Below, in pieces: positions 7,891-15,116 of a stretch of DNA of 64,000 nucleotides; position 1 is the stretch's first letter, and each line of letters starts with the position of its first letter. Source of the stretch: an uncultured Prevotellaceae bacterium (GTDB lineage Bacteria; Bacteroidota; Bacteroidia; Bacteroidales; Muribaculaceae); assembly GCA_900318645.1 (NCBI GenBank), contig ONLH01000003.1:1-64000 (forward strand), given 5' to 3'. A program made the translations under genes and the position numbers. Below the pieces are notes generated by a model. The model was not told where the DNA came from. It was given only the letters and a program-made list of their open reading frames with translations, and searched no databases.

Positions 7891-10008
7891 ATGACAGTTT
7901 ATATTGCAGAAAAGCCGGACATCGCCACAGCCATAGCGTCTTACTTGTGGACTGATTTTGTCGCCTGTAGGAGCAAGCACTGCTATCAGAAAGATGATGT
8001 CATCGTGACATGGGCATTTGGCCACATTTTGATGACGGCTATGCCTGAGGCCTACGATAAGGAATATGCTGATTTTAAGAAATATCCCATATTCCCGACA
8101 GAATGGAAGAAACTCCCCTCGCCAACAGCCAAGGGACAATTTGAGTATATCCGCACTGTTTTGAAGAAGGCCGATGTCGTAGTCAATGGCGGTGACCCTG
8201 ACCGTGAGGGGCAGTTGCTGATTGACGAAATATTGGAATATGTAGGCTATAAGGGGGATGTACGGCGCATTCTCATCAATGCCAAAGACAGCGACAGTAT
8301 GAAACGGGCGTTTGACAATATCGTGCCGAATGAACGGTTTCGTTCATTGTACCATGCAGGCATGGCGCGTGAACGGGCAGACTGGTTAGTAGGCATCAAT
8401 CTGTCGAGGGCATATACGATCAGTGCCCGGACAGGCGGGAATGGTTGTGTCTGGCGTGTAGGGCGTGTGAAGACACCCACGCTTGCTTTGGTGGTCAATC
8501 GGGAAAAGGAGATAAAAGATTTCCATTCCATCAACTACTATGAATTGAAGGCTAACCTCTCAAAGGGCGGCATCCCCTTCACGGCAACATTGACATCGAC
8601 AGCGGATGCTCCGATTGACTGCGAAGGGCGTATCATTGACCGGAAATATCTGGAGCGGATCAAGGAAGAAATCAAAAATAAAACCGCAAGGGTCGCCCAC
8701 TGCGAGAGGCATAGCCAGACTGAAAGTTCGCCATTGCCTTACTCCATCGATACTTTGCAGGTGGAAGCCAATAAGCGTTATGGCATGTCTCCGTCGAGTG
8801 TGCTTGCAAGGGTACAGTCCTTGTATGAAAAGAAGTTCGTGAGCTATCCACGTTCTGACTGTAATTACATCCCATCAAGTCAACACCAGGATGGTGTCCG
8901 AATTTTGAAATCCCTTGGCGATTATGGCATGGAGGCTGCACTCCATGCCGACTCCACAATAAAGAGTCGCTGCTTCAATGACAACAAGGTCAGCGCACAT
9001 CATGCGCTGATACCTACTGGCGTTGTCCCAAAAAACTTGGACGAATGGGAGCGCAAGATCTATGAAATGATAGCCATGCGGTACATCATCCAGTTCTTTC
9101 CCCCTTGTAAATACAACGCCATCAAATACGAAATAGAGGCACAAGGATGTATGTTCGCAGGAACTGGCAAGGCGGTTGTCAGTCCAGGATGGCGTAGTGT
9201 TGCTAAGTCGGATGACAAGGAGGATGAAGTCAAAGACATTCCAAACCTGGTGGTTGGCGATGAGTTCCCTATACCTGTATATATTATAGAGGATAAGAAG
9301 ACCACTCCCCCTAAGCGTTTTACGGAAGGCTCGCTGCTGGCAGCGATGACCAATATCTGGCGTTTTGTCAACCCAGACAATCCTAACAGAGAGAAACTGA
9401 AGGAGTGCAAAGGCATTGGAACGCCGGCAACTCGTGATAGCATCATTGCTGACTTGCTCGCCATATCGTCAGGAAAGTCTCATTCGTTTCCCTGTATTCA
9501 GAAAAAGGGCAAGGAACTCGTTCCGACTGACTTCGGCGTGGCAATGATCGAGAACATTCACGAATCATTGACCAAGCCTGACCTCACGGCAGAAATGGAG
9601 TATAATCTCTCGGCCATTGCCGATGGCAAGATGGGGTTAGGTGACTTTATGGAGCAGACTGAGAGGATGGTTCGGGAAAACATTAAGTTCGCAGAAGAGA
9701 GCTCCCCTCGTATGTCATTGACAATCAAAGCAGCTGAAGGCCAGGAGGTTCCCAATAGGGAATGTCCTGTATGCCATCGTAAAACGCTTGTACGCAAGTA
9801 TTCCCCGAAGACCAAGAAGCACTTCTGGATCTGTCAGGAGAATTCTTGTGTACATCCGACCACTCTGAAACCAATCTTCTATGCGGACCTGCGGATGAAG
9901 CCTGTCATCAAGCTTTGCCCGATATGCGGTCTGCCGCTGATAAGCGTGTTCAGCAAAAAGAAGAAGCAATCATACTGGTTCTGTCCAAAGTGTAATGAGT
10001 TCAAATAA
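7891..10008 (+). CDS. topB: DNA topoisomerase III (type IA)
   Basis: The 705-residue product relaxes or decatenates single-stranded DNA crossings through a 5'-phosphotyrosine link. The TOPRIM domain starts at VYIAEKPDIA and holds the acidic GDPDREG motif at residues 101-107. The active-site tyrosine is Tyr319 in FVSYPRSDCNYIP, and SAHHALIPTG follows. The C-terminus has two zinc-ribbon-like modules (CPVCHRKTL...CQENSC, then CPICGLPL...CPKCNEF). TopB copies on Bacteroidetes mobile elements are usual and are separate from the chromosomal enzyme; they probably help process the transferred strand. A strong terminator follows. Confidence 0.93.
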   Translation: MTVYIAEKPDIATAIASYLWTDFVACRSKHCYQKDDVIVTWAFGHILMTAMPEAYDKEYADFKKYPIFPTEWKKLPSPTAKGQFEYIRTVLKKADVVVNGGDPDREGQLLIDEILEYVGYKGDVRRILINAKDSDSMKRAFDNIVPNERFRSLYHAGMARERADWLVGINLSRAYTISARTGGNGCVWRVGRVKTPTLALVVNREKEIKDFHSINYYELKANLSKGGIPFTATLTSTADAPIDCEGRIIDRKYLERIKEEIKNKTARVAHCERHSQTESSPLPYSIDTLQVEANKRYGMSPSSVLARVQSLYEKKFVSYPRSDCNYIPSSQHQDGVRILKSLGDYGMEAALHADSTIKSRCFNDNKVSAHHALIPTGVVPKNLDEWERKIYEMIAMRYIIQFFPPCKYNAIKYEIEAQGCMFAGTGKAVVSPGWRSVAKSDDKEDEVKDIPNLVVGDEFPIPVYIIEDKKTTPPKRFTEGSLLAAMTNIWRFVNPDNPNREKLKECKGIGTPATRDSIIADLLAISSGKSHSFPCIQKKGKELVPTDFGVAMIENIHESLTKPDLTAEMEYNLSAIADGKMGLGDFMEQTERMVRENIKFAEESSPRMSLTIKAAEGQEVPNRECPVCHRKTLVRKYSPKTKKHFWICQENSCVHPTTLKPIFYADLRMKPVIKLCPICGLPLISVFSKKKKQSYWFCPKCNEFK

Positions 10009-10072
10009 CCGCAGCAATACAAACACCAACTAACTTTTTTCATTTCATACGACTAGTTTTTAATAAAACAAC

Positions 10073-10108
10073 GCAGGGGTCACCTTTGGCAGGCCGCCCC
10101 TGTTTTTT
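10073..10108 (+). terminator. terminator after topB
   Basis: A GCAGGGG / CCCCTG stem with a loop of about 17 bases is followed by TTTTTT at 10103-10108. Confidence 0.75.
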
Positions 10109-10208
10109 GTAGCGAAACAAAACCTAAAATAAACCATGTAGCGAAGCGTAAGTCGCTGATATTTAAAAAGAACAATGGGGTTGTTTGTGCTTCGCTACAT
10201 CGCTACAA
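10107..10208. repeat. nested inverted repeats built on TAGCGA
   Basis: TTGTAGCG (10107-10114) pairs with CGCTACAA (10201-10208), and inside it ATGTAGCGAAGC (10136-10147) pairs perfectly with GCTTCGCTACAT (10189-10200). The same core thus occurs four times, two in each direction, in a non-coding spacer. It looks like a protein-binding array or a cruciform-forming site. Confidence 0.7.
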
Positions 10209-10570
10209 GAAAATAAAGCAATCTCATATGAAGCTATTATATTTCAGATGAATGAGGGTGGTGATGAAGTCCATGCCAACAATGAATCTGCCTGCCAGGC
10301 CATTGCATGGTGGTGACCTGTGAGTGTCGTCGAAAAAGAAACTCCGTGTTATATGTACGGAAAAGAGAAGGCATGTCTGTTGTCAGACTTGCATTCTCCA
10401 GTACATACATCACAGAGTTTCTCGGCGACTCTCACTGGTCATTGTCCAATACTGCGAAGGCTTTCATGCTTGCACGAAAGGCCGAGACGTGATGGACAAA
10501 AGCGATGCCAATGGCTGGCAAGTAGAAAGACACAGAAATTTGGCATGGGCGCATCTTGGGTGGGGATGAG
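10209..10570. other. gap with no supported gene
   Basis: Short open frames exist on the plus strand (about 10307-10586), but none has a recognisable product or start context. The base composition looks coding-like, so it may be a decayed gene. Nothing firmer can be said. Confidence 0.4.
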
Positions 10571-10957
10571 TCATCTTCTTGGATAGAATCCTTTGGGTTT
10601 TCGTCTAAATGAAGCCAGGCGCATGTCATTCTCTTCGTCTGGATTCATGCTGCTTTCCTGGTTTTTCCTGCCGCCTTCAAGCCAATGCACAAGTTCATCT
10701 TTGAAAAAAATGAAGTTTTTCCCTCGTTTGGTGACTGTGATGTTGCCACGTTCTACGTGATAGTACATTGTTGATTTCTTCATCTTCAGGAAGTCACATG
10801 CCTCGTCAATAGTCATTGGAATATGTTCGGCTGAAGATGTGGAATTGCCGTCTATCCGTTCTCTGATGGTTTCAATTACACGTTCAAGCCGCTCCATTTT
10901 GCTGAGCACCTGTGAGACCATCATGGGAAGGTCGTTGAATGTGATCTGTTCTTGCAT
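10571..10957 (-). CDS. excisionase-like helix-turn-helix protein
   Basis: The product has 128 residues. Residues about 20-35 (MERLERVIETIRERID) are a short coiled coil, and about 47-95 form a MerR/excisionase-type HTH with a wing (MTIDEACDFLKMKKSTMYYHVERGNITVTKRGKNFIFFKDELVHWLE), the usual HTH_17 pattern. Such proteins sit beside integrases on Bacteroidetes elements and act as excision directionality factors or regulators. The basic tail (RRKPKGFYPRR) could add DNA contacts. The role as Xis is inferred from context. Confidence 0.75.
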   Translation of the reverse strand: MQEQITFNDLPMMVSQVLSKMERLERVIETIRERIDGNSTSSAEHIPMTIDEACDFLKMKKSTMYYHVERGNITVTKRGKNFIFFKDELVHWLEGGRKNQESSMNPDEENDMRLASFRRKPKGFYPRR

Positions 10958-11076
10958 ATTGTCGAAATTATTATGATTCCGAGGGCAAAGTAACAGACTG
11001 ATTCAATGCTGGATGATGTCATCAAAAGTTAAGTTTGGAATAAGTCAGAATAAGTTGTAACAAGCAGGTAAATGTT

Positions 11077-11832
11077 TTATGGCAAGCTGGCGGATGGGGT
11101 ATGAAACTTGAAACAGCCTTTGTCCGGGATGTCTATCGGGATGATGCAAGTTCCATGTTGTCGCAGGTTTTGCCGGATTGATTTGATTTCAAGATCTCGG
11201 AACTCATTGGGGAACGACCGCTTGATAAATATGGCCCGCTGCTCACCATTCCACTTGAAACGTTCTCCGATGTTCCAGGCTAAATGTCTGAGGTCCAATG
11301 TTGAAAGTTGCCCGTTGGTTATGGACGGCGAAGGTTCAATGTCCTTTGAAGTCTCCCAATTTTTGATGTTGTTACAAAAGACATGGAGGTCAGAGGTCTT
11401 CATGTAGGGGGCCAGTGTGAGCTCCACGTAATCCAAAACACATGTCATAATTTGACGCTTACGTTGTATGAGCTGCTGCTGATGGCGTTCTCTGATGACC
11501 TCAGTCTTATCTTTCTCCGGCTCTTCTGTCATTAAATCGTTTTTTGATCCAGTGACAAGACGCAACTGCTGCTTACTATGAGGGATAACAACTACCGTCT
11601 TGCCCATTGCATAACTGATGAATGTCATCCTGATAAGAACCAGCAGCGCCAGGGTAATATATAAGATGGGTGTGAAGGCTTTTGCTTGCTCATACTGTCC
11701 GCTGATGAACTTTGAGGGAAGTATGAACCAGTCGGCACAATCAATCCATTCGAAAAGCATTGCTATATATAAACCCATTGCAATACAGCCTACAACCAAA
11801 AAGAAAAGTTCCGTAACCTTTTTGCTCTTCAT
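11077..11832 (-). CDS. two-helix membrane protein with cytoplasmic C-terminal domain
   Basis: The product has 251 residues. Two transmembrane helices lie at about 8-27 and 54-76. A long charged linker (EKDKTEVIRERHQQQLIQRKRQ) leads into a C-terminal domain of about 120 residues ending in RQHGTCIIPIDIPDKG. That domain, with LRHLAWNIGERFKWNGEQRAIFIKRSFP, recalls small unnamed domains on Bacteroidetes conjugative elements, but I cannot name it. Its promoter shares 15 bases with that of the resolvase-like gene at 7268, which suggests common control. Confidence 0.6.
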   Translation of the reverse strand: MKSKKVTELFFLVVGCIAMGLYIAMLFEWIDCADWFILPSKFISGQYEQAKAFTPILYITLALLVLIRMTFISYAMGKTVVVIPHSKQQLRLVTGSKNDLMTEEPEKDKTEVIRERHQQQLIQRKRQIMTCVLDYVELTLAPYMKTSDLHVFCNNIKNWETSKDIEPSPSITNGQLSTLDLRHLAWNIGERFKWNGEQRAIFIKRSFPNEFRDLEIKSIRQNLRQHGTCIIPIDIPDKGCFKFHTPSASLP

Positions 11833-11852
11833 ATTAATGAAATATCAATAAT

Positions 11853-11867
11853 TTGAGCGCAAAGTTA
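11853..11867 (-). promoter_or_regulatory. -7 box sharing 15 bases with the promoter at 7231
   Basis: Read on the minus strand the bases are TAACTTTGCGCTCAA, identical to 7231-7245. The -7 box is TAACTTTG; the extra CGCTCAA match goes beyond the promoter consensus. Confidence 0.55.
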
Positions 11868-11944
11868 CGGAATTATCCACTAATAACAGCAATCAATCCA
11901 TCATAATTATGGATTTTGTGGTTAATTGGCTTATTTCTTCATTG

Positions 11945-11960
11945 CCTCAATATATTGAGG
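11945..11960. repeat. 16-bp perfect palindrome downstream of the integrase
   Basis: CCTCAATATATTGAGG is a perfect palindrome 14 bases past the integrase stop. It has no adjacent T-run, so it looks more like a dimer-binding site than a terminator. Confidence 0.5.
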
Positions 11961-11973
11961 GGTTTCGTAATCT

Positions 11974-13140
11974 TCAGCCACAATTCCTCGTTTTCTTGGT
12001 TTGAGCCGTTACTTTTTTATCATCACCGAGAAGCATGGATGATATTCTTTCGGCAGCTTCCCGTCTCTTTGGGTCGGCATGACAAGTATAGATTTGTGTG
12101 GTTGTGACACTCTTGTGTGCCAGGAGCTGCTGGACAGTGTAGAGATCCGTGCCAAGTTCCACTTGGAGCGATGCGAAAGTATGCCGGAATGAGTGGAATG
12201 TTATCCGCTTTCTGATACCGGCCTTAGCAAGCCAGGTTTTCAGCGGTTTCCGTGCCATGTCTATCTCAAACCCGTCAAATACCGGCCCATATAAGGATTT
12301 TCGTCCCTCAGAGATGAGGTCGTATGCTCCCATAGTGATTGGGATAAGGTTATGTGTTTTAGTCTTTTGTGCATAGAACTCGACATACTTGTTGCCGTCG
12401 GCGTATTCCTTGATGTTTTCCCATCTGAGATTGATGATGTCACTTCGGCGCATACCTGTTAAGCAAGCGAAAATTGATGCCTTTTTCAGTACGTCGATGT
12501 CACATGGAGTACGGTAAAGCCTGCGAAGCTCTTCCATTGACAGACTCTGCTTGTCAACAGGAATGGTCTTGATTTTGTCCAAGAAGTCATTGGGGTTAGT
12601 TTGGATCATCTTGTCACGGTAAGCAATATTCAGGAAGCCACGGAATGTTGACCAATAGCCAGCGACTGAGTTGATGGCCATCGGTCTGCCGTTGCGCATG
12701 TTCTTTGCTGTCAGAAGGTAATCGCGGAACTTGTTGCACAGTTCAACGTCGATTTCCTTGCAGCTGCACTTGCCGCCAACAAAGTATGAGAAGTGTTCAT
12801 AGACAAACCTCCACTTGGGGTCTTTGTTTTGAAGCATCTGATAGAAGTAGGCAAGGAAGTCGCCGTTGAATCTCTTTTTGTCAAAAAAGTCATAACGTTC
12901 GTTCACGATGGACTCAAAACGCCTGCAGCGAATGGCTTCAGCTTTTTCAATCATTACCTTATTGAAGTCCTTCTCACGCTTGTTTTGGGGCTTGGGATAA
13001 ATGTAAATACCAAGCGATTCACGACGGATGGTCTTCATGGAAATGATGTCACGATAGCCTGGATAATAGTCCAGATAGAGGGAAATCATCCCGCATTTGA
13101 GGATGCGTTTCCGAAGTGTGATTGTCTTGCAGTACTGCAT
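11974..13140 (-). CDS. tyrosine recombinase (integrase) of the element
   Basis: The product has 388 residues and would catalyse insertion and excision of the element. The N-terminal part (about 60-190) is the SAM-like core-binding domain. The catalytic domain holds Arg231 (TGMRRSDIINLRW), His316 and Arg319 (HSFRHTFA), His342 (LLAHKS) and the nucleophile Tyr351 (TTTQIYTC), so all expected residues are present. The layout is typical of Bacteroidetes phage-type integrases. It lies near the right end of the element, followed upstream by the multi-HTH gene. The start at 13140 (MQYCKTITLRKRILKCG) matches the usual N-terminal arm-binding strand pattern. Confidence 0.92.
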   Translation of the reverse strand: MQYCKTITLRKRILKCGMISLYLDYYPGYRDIISMKTIRRESLGIYIYPKPQNKREKDFNKVMIEKAEAIRCRRFESIVNERYDFFDKKRFNGDFLAYFYQMLQNKDPKWRFVYEHFSYFVGGKCSCKEIDVELCNKFRDYLLTAKNMRNGRPMAINSVAGYWSTFRGFLNIAYRDKMIQTNPNDFLDKIKTIPVDKQSLSMEELRRLYRTPCDIDVLKKASIFACLTGMRRSDIINLRWENIKEYADGNKYVEFYAQKTKTHNLIPITMGAYDLISEGRKSLYGPVFDGFEIDMARKPLKTWLAKAGIRKRITFHSFRHTFASLQVELGTDLYTVQQLLAHKSVTTTQIYTCHADPKRREAAERISSMLLGDDKKVTAQTKKTRNCG

Positions 13141-13242
13141 GTCTTTATTGTTTTATTAGTTTGCAAATGTCTTTACTTATTTTATGCTGATGGCAATCAG
13201 CGGATTATAATTGAAAATAATGCTGGGATAAGTCTGAACTTA

Positions 13243-14790
13243 TTATTTCTTATTGTCTCTCTCTTGTTTATCGGAAAAGCACTTATCAATGGCGGATTTA
13301 AGATACACTCTAAACTGGCCGTCTTTGGCGCTCGGGATTTTTTTGTATCTGACAATACCATACACAGTTTCCCTGTCAACATGATACTTGGCCATAATCT
13401 GCTCGACCATGTAGTAGTCTTCGGCATATTGGAGTCCTGGATTACGTGCAAAGTCAACATGGAGCTTGGAGTAATACGTGATGCCATACTCCTTTTTTGT
13501 AGGGATATTGTGACGATGAGTAAAGCTGCGTCTGGCCACAGGTGTCATGTTGTACATCTTTTCTATATCATCTGTGGTGTACCATTCTGTGATAGAGGCT
13601 GGTGACGAATATCTGCTGAAGACATCTTCAACCGCTGTCTCATCGTAGAGCAGGATTCCTGCTACCTGCACCCTCGGTATTTTTTTCTGACGCAGCAGGA
13701 AGCCAACCCACTTTTTACTTTGTTTGTATCGTGCTGCTATCTCCTCGGCACTAATATAGCCTTCGTACCCATCTGCATCATTCTCTGATTCCACACTTGG
13801 TATGATTTCAATGCAGCCAGAATGAGGTGTGATTTGCTCTGTTCTTGTTCGATCATCCTTTGCTTTTTCAATCTTTGCGTTGAGTTCAGAGATGCTTGTG
13901 AATCCATTCATGCGTTCCTTGATTGTCTTGTCAAACTCCTTCCGGTTAATCATTGTAAAGGTGCCTCGTTTGAAGCGGTCTATATGATAGGTATGGAGAT
14001 AATGGCTCACTTGATCTTTTGTGAATCCGTACTTCTCCATCACCTCCTTAAAAGTGTAGTAGAGAGGATCAATAGCTTCACCATTACCTTTCAGGCTGTC
14101 GATATGGGGTTTGGAATAGAACACTTCCCTCCGCCTGGTAACCCTTGGTAACTTATGCCGTTTGGCAAAAGAAATGACGGCAGAGTAGGACATGTTGAAC
14201 TTCTCCATAACCTGTTGGATGGTGTAGTAATTCTCCTTATCAAAGTCCTCGATTAGTTCGGAAAAGTACCTGTCAACGGCAGTTTTTGAGAAGGACACAT
14301 TGCGTCCCTCGTATATCTTTGGGATGTCGAACTGCTCAATCCGTCGCATGGCCACTTTTCGGGTCACTTGATATTTCTCACAAATCTCCTTCATTGTATA
14401 GCTATCGTGCTCGATCTTATGCCTGCGGTTGTTCCGTTTGACGTATGCAGGAGCGTTGTCAAACCAAGCTTCGAGATCACTCCATCGGATAATTGTTTTT
14501 GCTGGTGTTCTCAGTGCTTTGAACATTCCTTTTGCCATATATCTATATATAGTCGGCAGACTTATGCCAAGAAGGTAAGCTGCCTCTTTTGGTGAAAGGA
14601 ATGGTTTTTGTCCGATACTCTCCACTGTTGGCAATTTTGAGTCTTGCTCTGATTCAATTTCCTCTTTCTTCATCTGTCTCTTTTTTGCCTTGTAAGCCTT
14701 GTTACCACAGCTTGAAGAGCAGTAAAGAGTCGTCATTTTGTGTGCTATGAATTGTTTCCCGCACCACTGACATCGTTTCTCTATTTCCAT
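13243..14790 (-). CDS. multi-HTH DNA-binding protein with N-terminal zinc finger
   Basis: The product has 515 residues. It opens with a small zinc-binding motif (CQWCGKQF...LYCSSSCGNKAYKAKKR, residues about 8-37), like fingers that read CxxC...CxxxC. It then carries about six excisionase-type HTH units, each with a YY/Y(T/S)xxEIxxKY start: about 64-111 (LSPKEAAYLLGISLPTIYRY), 130-175, 188-235, 243-290, 345-395, 404-450 and 462-510. Each unit has a wing-like (V/I)xYSKxxVD segment. This beads-on-a-string layout suggests binding of a long, repeated DNA site. It lies between the integrase and the right end, where candidate arm sites occur. A role in excision control or end binding is inferred. 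Confidence 0.7.
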   Translation of the reverse strand: MEIEKRCQWCGKQFIAHKMTTLYCSSSCGNKAYKAKKRQMKKEEIESEQDSKLPTVESIGQKPFLSPKEAAYLLGISLPTIYRYMAKGMFKALRTPAKTIIRWSDLEAWFDNAPAYVKRNNRRHKIEHDSYTMKEICEKYQVTRKVAMRRIEQFDIPKIYEGRNVSFSKTAVDRYFSELIEDFDKENYYTIQQVMEKFNMSYSAVISFAKRHKLPRVTRRREVFYSKPHIDSLKGNGEAIDPLYYTFKEVMEKYGFTKDQVSHYLHTYHIDRFKRGTFTMINRKEFDKTIKERMNGFTSISELNAKIEKAKDDRTRTEQITPHSGCIEIIPSVESENDADGYEGYISAEEIAARYKQSKKWVGFLLRQKKIPRVQVAGILLYDETAVEDVFSRYSSPASITEWYTTDDIEKMYNMTPVARRSFTHRHNIPTKKEYGITYYSKLHVDFARNPGLQYAEDYYMVEQIMAKYHVDRETVYGIVRYKKIPSAKDGQFRVYLKSAIDKCFSDKQERDNKK

Positions 14791-14859
14791 AAATGTGCGT
14801 CATTATAAAGGTTTAACTCTGCGGAAAATCCGCCATTTTTGTCTCACTCTTTCTCGCAA

Positions 14860-14931
14860 TTTCTCACTGTGTATCATATTGTCCCGTCGATAGCGTATTT
14901 GGGGTTTCTCATGGTGTATTGCGCTTGTCCC
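14860..14931 (+). repeat. two direct repeats, candidate integrase/Xis arm sites
   Basis: Bases 14860-14885 and 14905-14931 share TTTCTCA, then TGTAT, then TTGTCCC in the same order. A further TCTCACT lies just before the first copy. Direct repeats close to an attachment core are typical of integrase or excisionase arm sites. Confidence 0.45.
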
Positions 14932-15032
14932 AAATATTGCATACTGGAAGACAATTTGAACACAGTTTACACTCGCGGTAGAAATATGATACAAAAATAG
15001 TACGAGAAAGTTGAAGAAAAAAATATGCAACC

Positions 15033-15045
15033 TAAAGTGTTAAAA
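15033..15045 (+). other. candidate right attachment core
   Basis: TAAAGTGTTAAAA repeats the bases at 104-116. On the minus strand it overlaps the T-run of the mnmE terminator, which would explain insertion without damage to mnmE. Confidence 0.3.
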
Positions 15046-15075
15046 ACGAGTAAACCGCTAATTTATAGCGGTTTA
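15040..15075 (-). terminator. mnmE terminator
   Basis: Bases 15050-15075 form a perfect GTAAACCGCTA stem. On the minus strand it is followed by CGTTTTTAA. It lies 42 bases past the mnmE stop. Confidence 0.8.
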
Positions 15076-15116
15076 CTTCAAGTCGTTCAAAGTTGTTCAG
15101 AGTTGTTTCTAAGACT

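Larger units (their letters stand above)
104..15045. mobile_element. integrative mobilizable element (IME), tyrosine-recombinase type
   Basis: The block carries a MobV relaxase, a topoisomerase III, an excisionase-like HTH protein, a tyrosine integrase near the right end and several small unknown genes, all in visibly AT-richer sequence than the mnmE side. No VirD4-type coupling protein, VirB4/TraG ATPase or other mating-pore gene was found, so I infer a mobilizable rather than self-conjugative element. The right limit is placed just past the mnmE terminator. The left limit rests only on a 13-bp direct repeat (TAAAGTGTTAAAA at 104-116 and 15033-15045) and could be wrong by several hundred bases or lie outside the window. 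Confidence 0.65.
14791..15116. other. right end of the element, non-coding
   Basis: No gene is supported. The stretch holds a small GCGGA/TCCGC stem at 14821-14833, two long direct repeats (14860-14931), the candidate attachment core at 15033-15045 and the mnmE terminator. Confidence 0.6.

Noticed and set aside
12793..13605. 270-residue plus-strand frame overlapping the integrase and HTH genes
   Set aside because: It overlaps two well-supported minus-strand genes and has no recognisable domain.
14803..15030. 75-residue minus-strand frame at the right end of the element
   Set aside because: Lies over candidate attachment and arm sites, is AT-driven in composition and resembles no protein I know.
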